From: Rhipicephalus microplus
Lineage: Eukaryota > Arthropoda > Arachnida > Ixodida > Ixodidae
DNA: 64,000 nt
Direction of reading: 5' to 3'
NCBI RefSeq assembly: GCF_043290135.1
Contig: NC_134703.1
Span: 111,307,505 to 111,371,504 of the forward strand
Shown piece after piece: positions 60,425 to 64,000 of the stretch. The notes beneath the pieces were generated by a model. The model did not search any database. It was not told where the DNA came from and saw nothing but the letters and a program-made list of their open reading frames with translations. Position numbers and translations under genes: made by a program. Each line of letters starts with the position of its first letter. Position 1 is the first letter of the stretch.

Positions 60425-60802
60425 AAACAAATCACAGCATATTCACTGACTGCATGGTGATAAGTGGGGCGAAGCGTCCGTCCGTTCATTCTTGCTTCTG
60501 TCCATCTGTGCGTCCATCCGTGCGCCCGTCCCTGCGTTCCTCCATGCGTACGTCCATTCATGGGTTCGTCCATCCGTCCACCCATTCATCCTTGCGTCCG
60601 TCTGTGCATCTCTCTGTTTGTCCGGTCGTCCATCTATTCATCCATTTAGCGAACTCTTCAAGCACCGCACTCTCACATCTCTTTATCGTATATTCAGCAT
60701 ATAGAAGTACCGCCATTCAGCGGACATTCCAAGGACTAAACGAGAGGGGGCACTCGTGCACTTTCTTACGAACTGCGCTTCATGTCTACTTCCCACCTTT
60801 CA

Positions 60803-61900
60803 TCATCATCATCATCATTAGCCTGACTATGTCCACTGCAGGACAAAGGCCTCTCCCATGTTCCGCCAGTTAACCCGGTCCTGTGCTTGCTGCTGCCAAT
60901 TTATACCCGCAGACTTCTTAATCTCATCTGCCCACCTAACCTTCTGTCGCCCCCAAACCCGCTTGCCTTCTCTGGGAATCCAGTTAGTTGCCCTTAATGA
61001 CCAGCGCTTATCCTGTCTACGTGCTACATGCCCTTCCATGTCAATTTCCTCTTCTTGATTTCAACTATGATATCCTTAACCCCCGTTTGTTCCCTAATCC
61101 ACTCTGCTCTCTCCTTGTCTCTTAAGGTTGCACCTACCATTTTTCTTTCCATTGCTCGCTGCGTGGTCCTCAATTTAAGCTGAACGCTTTTCGTAAGTCT
61201 CCAGGTTTCTGCTCCGTAGATAAGTACCGGCAAGATACAGCTGTTATATACCTTTCTCTATAGGGATAGTGGCAATCTACCTGTCGTAATTTGAGAGTGC
61301 TCGCCAAACCAAATGTGCTCCACCCCATTCTTATTCTTCTAGTTACTTCAATCTCGTGGTTCGGCTCCGCGGTTATTACCTGCCCTAAGTAGACATAGTC
61401 TTTTAGAACTTGAAGTGCACTGTTACCTATCTCGAAGCGCTGCTCTTTTCCGAGGTTGTTGTAGATTACTTTCGTTTTCTGCAGATTAATTTTAAGACCC
61501 ACCTTTATGCTCTCCTTGTCTAATTCCGTAGTCATGAGTTGCAATTTGTTTCCTGAGTTACTCAGCAATGCAATGTCATCGGCGAAGCGCAGAATACTAA
61601 GGTACTCTCCATTAACTCTGATCCCTAACTGTTCCCATTGTAGGCTTCTGAAAACCTCCTGTAAGCAGCACGCGATAAATAGCATTGGGGAGATTGTGTC
61701 CCCCTGCCTTACACCTCTCTTCATTGGTATTCTTTTGCTTTCTTTATGAAGCACTATGGTAGCAGTTGATCCCCTGTAGATTTCTTCCAGAATGTTTATA
61801 TATACTTAATCGACTCCCTAATTCCGCAGTTGCTGCATGACGGCTGATATTTCTACTGAATGAAATGCCTTATCGTAATATATGAAGGCTATGTAGACTA
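60803..61900 (-). mobile_element. RTE LINE, 5'-truncated
   Basis: A 1.1-kb 3' part of an RTE element ending in (gat)n on its own strand. The 9-bp target duplication cacctttca lies at 60794-60802 and 61901-61909. The empty site in family A copy 1 confirms the boundaries. Confidence 0.93.
60827..61900 (-). pseudogene. RTE reverse transcriptase and C-terminal domain, broken
   Basis: On the minus strand the frame contains YYDKAFHSVEISAVMQQL (motif A, near 61880), then two stops. MKRGVRQGDTISPMLF follows (near 61720), then ILRFADDIALLS with the catalytic FADD box (near 61600), and LQKTKVIYNN. Frame changes near 61240 and 61035 separate LIYGAETWRLTK and the C-terminal block KVRWADEIKKSAGINW with WRNMGEAFVLQWT, the usual RTE terminus. 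The enzyme would copy element RNA at a nicked target. Three stops or shifts show it is dead. Confidence 0.88.
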
Positions 61901-62345
61901 CACCTTTCACCGCCTGTAGTTCATGGCTATATACTAGTTACTATATTCATGGAACGGTGGCGCAGTCCTCACTAAACTTTGCTAAAACAAAAAAGGTTAC
62001 GCCAAGGCAGTTTAACGTGGCAACCCTTTCTGGTCAGGTAGTGCTCAAAATACGTCCTTCTGATGCTAGTTTTTTTTTTTTTTTACTAAGCATCAAATTG
62101 AAAGCACGCTTTGTTGGAGATTAAGTCACCAATACACGTCGCTGTAAGTTATTTCATTTATTTATGATTAACGTGCGCTGGTTTCCTTCTCATTCGAAAA
62201 GGGGTGCGCGTGTGCCACCCCTCTAGTCTGGCCGTCGAGGTGGCTACTACCTACTACTACTACGACAACGACTACTAAAACACATTATTACTACCTACTT
62301 CGCGCACACACGACGCATGGTTTAGGGAGCTTCGCCCCCCAAAAC

Positions 62346-63240
62346 TTGCTTGAGACCATCATTATCCCTCTGGCTTACGCGAACAAAGCGCATTCATTGC
62401 AGTAGGCGACAAAACGACAGATGTTACAAAGTTACGTTACAAAGCAAAGTTGCAAAACTATATTTCCTCTAAAAACGCGGGCATCAATCGAAAGGTCACA
62501 GGGCCGCATGTGACCTACCGGCCACATGTTTGAGAACTCTGCTGTAGACAGTAACAACCAAATCCCCTCACAAGTGCGGCGCGCCTCCGTTGTTGTTGCC
62601 AGTATAGTTTCCCACTGCTTAAGTGAATACTGCACATATTTCTAACAAAAGTTAGTTGTCGATACTTATAATACTATGTTTTCCTGAGCAGTCGTGCCAT
62701 ATACACTGCTAAAATTTGCACAGAAGTTCAAGTTTTTCATCAACAACCACTAACACAAATATGTATCTATGAGATGCTATATCCAACTGGAAATACTCCG
62801 AAGGATGATGTATAGTCGTGGTACGCAGTACCCTTTTTTTTACTTCAGGCTGGTAGATGGACGGCTTCATGCTCCACCATAGTAGAGTACTAAGTACTCT
62901 GAATCGTTGATTTTCTTTAAACGGTGTCAGTGATATTCCGTGCATGAGGTACAAAGCACTCGAAATCGTTAACAACTTCTTCTAAATGCGCAATCAGGTT
63001 AAAGAGCATTTACATCCTGATCGAAAAAGCGAATCATAGACTAACAGACTCATGGGTAGACCCAATCGGACTCACTCAAGCTCAAATTGAGCAGTGAGTC
63101 TGAATTTGAGTGAATCCGGTTGAAAAACAGTTTTGTGCGCGTGAGTCTGAGTGAGTCCGGCTCAGGGAATTTTCGGTGACTGTGAATCCGAGTGAGACAT
63201 AAGCGCAAAATATATTGAATGCGAAGCATTTCGTTGCTTA
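62346..63240. other. Anonymous sequence
   Basis: It contains a gtgagtc/gagtc-rich stretch at 63060-63200 (repeats of tgagtctgagtgagtccg type). No gene recognised. Confidence 0.5.
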
Positions 63241-64000
63241 CAATAAGCACTTTGTGTCTCTATCTGCGTATCTATCTACATATCTATCGAGCCGCTTAGT
63301 ACTGGGTGCTCCCGTGATCACCCCCATGGCTTGAACAAATTAGTATAGGCTGGTAAGATGGTTTGATGAATATGACGCGCTCTATAGCCCAGACATGAAT
63401 AATGTCACAATCCCATCGCGTACGTCATCAAACGCTTCCCGACAGACAGTGTCATATACCTGAGGACAGGTATGTGTCAATGGTATGCGGATATATATGC
63501 CACAGGTGATTGACACCTATATCAACCCAGTAAGGGCGAGAACAACACGTGGGCAATTTCAACGCATGAACGTTAAGAAAAACTTGACATCAGCAGTGTG
63601 GAGTCAATGAATGCAAAGATCAAATGCCAGGGTCACTGCAGGAATCGAACCTTATCATTCTGCGTGGCAGTCAAGCATTCTACCAAAGAGCCATGCCAGG
63701 TCTCAGATGTACTTTTCAAATAGACCCTACTGTTCGTAAAACGTCAACTGCAGTTGCAATGCTGGCTATCAAAGTTTATAAACATTCCATGTGTACTCCT
63801 ATGATACAGCCGTCACGTCGGGTCTACGTGAATTGTAGTTGGGTGACATGTGCAGAAGTTGATTTATCTAGCAGTGTTGGGGGATACCATCTTAGCGAGC
63901 ATCAGTGCTTCTTGTCAGTCCATCACTTCTGGTGTTGCCAATGCTCATGGTCCTGTTGACATGGTTGCGCAAGTGCAAACAGCTGGTGATAGAAACATCT
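63241..64000 (-). mobile_element. Family C repeat, copy 4, running off the right edge
   Basis: Short (ctat)-like edge at 63260-63290, then gccgcttagtactgggtgct, atttcaacgcatgaacgtta, a tRNA-Gly-like head in reverse at 63632-63700 (ggaatcgaacc; attctaccaaagagccatgc) and the distal part (gtcacgtcgggtctacgtga, gcgagcatcagtgcttcttg). It has the best-kept tRNA head of the family. Confidence 0.78.

Larger units (their letters stand above)
60425..62345. mobile_element. Family A composite repeat, copy 4, split by an RTE LINE
   Basis: It starts aacaaatcacagcatattca and gtggggcgaagcgtccgtcc, has the ccgt minisatellite to about 60650 and cagcggacattccaaggac. After the RTE insertion it resumes as cacctttcaccgcctgtag and ends gggagcttcgccccccaaaa. 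Copy 1 shows the uninterrupted junction at 18749-18770. Confidence 0.82.

Overview
The window reads as gene-poor, repeat-dense nuclear DNA of an arthropod, almost certainly a hard tick (Ixodidae, probably a metastriate genus such as Rhipicephalus). The main reason is at least five well-preserved copies, plus several fragments, of a tRNA-derived SINE that matches what I know of the tick family Ruka. It sits among other repeats typical of tick genomes: tRNA-Gly-headed SINEs, RTE and I-type LINEs, Gypsy and Penelope remnants, and long (GT)n, (CTAT)n, (AAG)n and (AT)n tracts. I could not support any host protein-coding gene, rRNA or true tRNA gene. Most open frames lie on microsatellites, inside LTRs, or have no recognisable content.

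Layout. Bases 1-1.7 kb hold the 5' part of an RTE LINE on the minus strand, whose endonuclease frame is uninterrupted to the window edge. A Ruka SINE follows, then about 3.6 kb with nothing recognisable. From 5.8 to 17.7 kb lies a nested stack: a decayed I-type LINE on the minus strand (ORF1 with a CCHC knuckle, endonuclease, reverse transcriptase, RNase H) cut by (a) a complete but defective Gypsy-type element with two LTRs, (b) a Ruka copy with a 15-bp target duplication, (c) a tRNA-Gly SINE and a long (GT)n tract, and (d) a 1.4-kb solo-LTR-like insertion inside the reverse transcriptase domain.

From 18 to 37 kb the sequence is mostly anonymous, punctuated by a composite repeat with an internal CCGT-type minisatellite (family A), Ruka fragments, foldback hairpins, and a tRNA-Gly-headed family with a (CTAT)n/(GATA)n end (family C). 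From 37.5 to 43.6 kb there is a second dense cluster: a Ruka copy inserted into the box B of another tRNA-like SINE, a short-LTR retrotransposon with gag but no recognisable pol, a second family A copy inside it, a Penelope-like remnant with a hammerhead-like core, and another family C copy. At 50.5-52.0 kb there is a tandem array whose complete monomers are exactly 147 bp, interrupted by a GC-rich insert of about 390 bp. Two further Ruka copies, two more family C copies and two adjacent family A copies fill 53-64 kb. One of the family A copies is split by a 5'-truncated RTE LINE with a clean 9-bp target duplication.

There is no operon or pathway here. The interplay is between autonomous retroelements (RTE, I-type LINE, Gypsy, Penelope) and the non-autonomous elements that presumably depend on them. 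Target duplications at many sites let the order of insertion be read.
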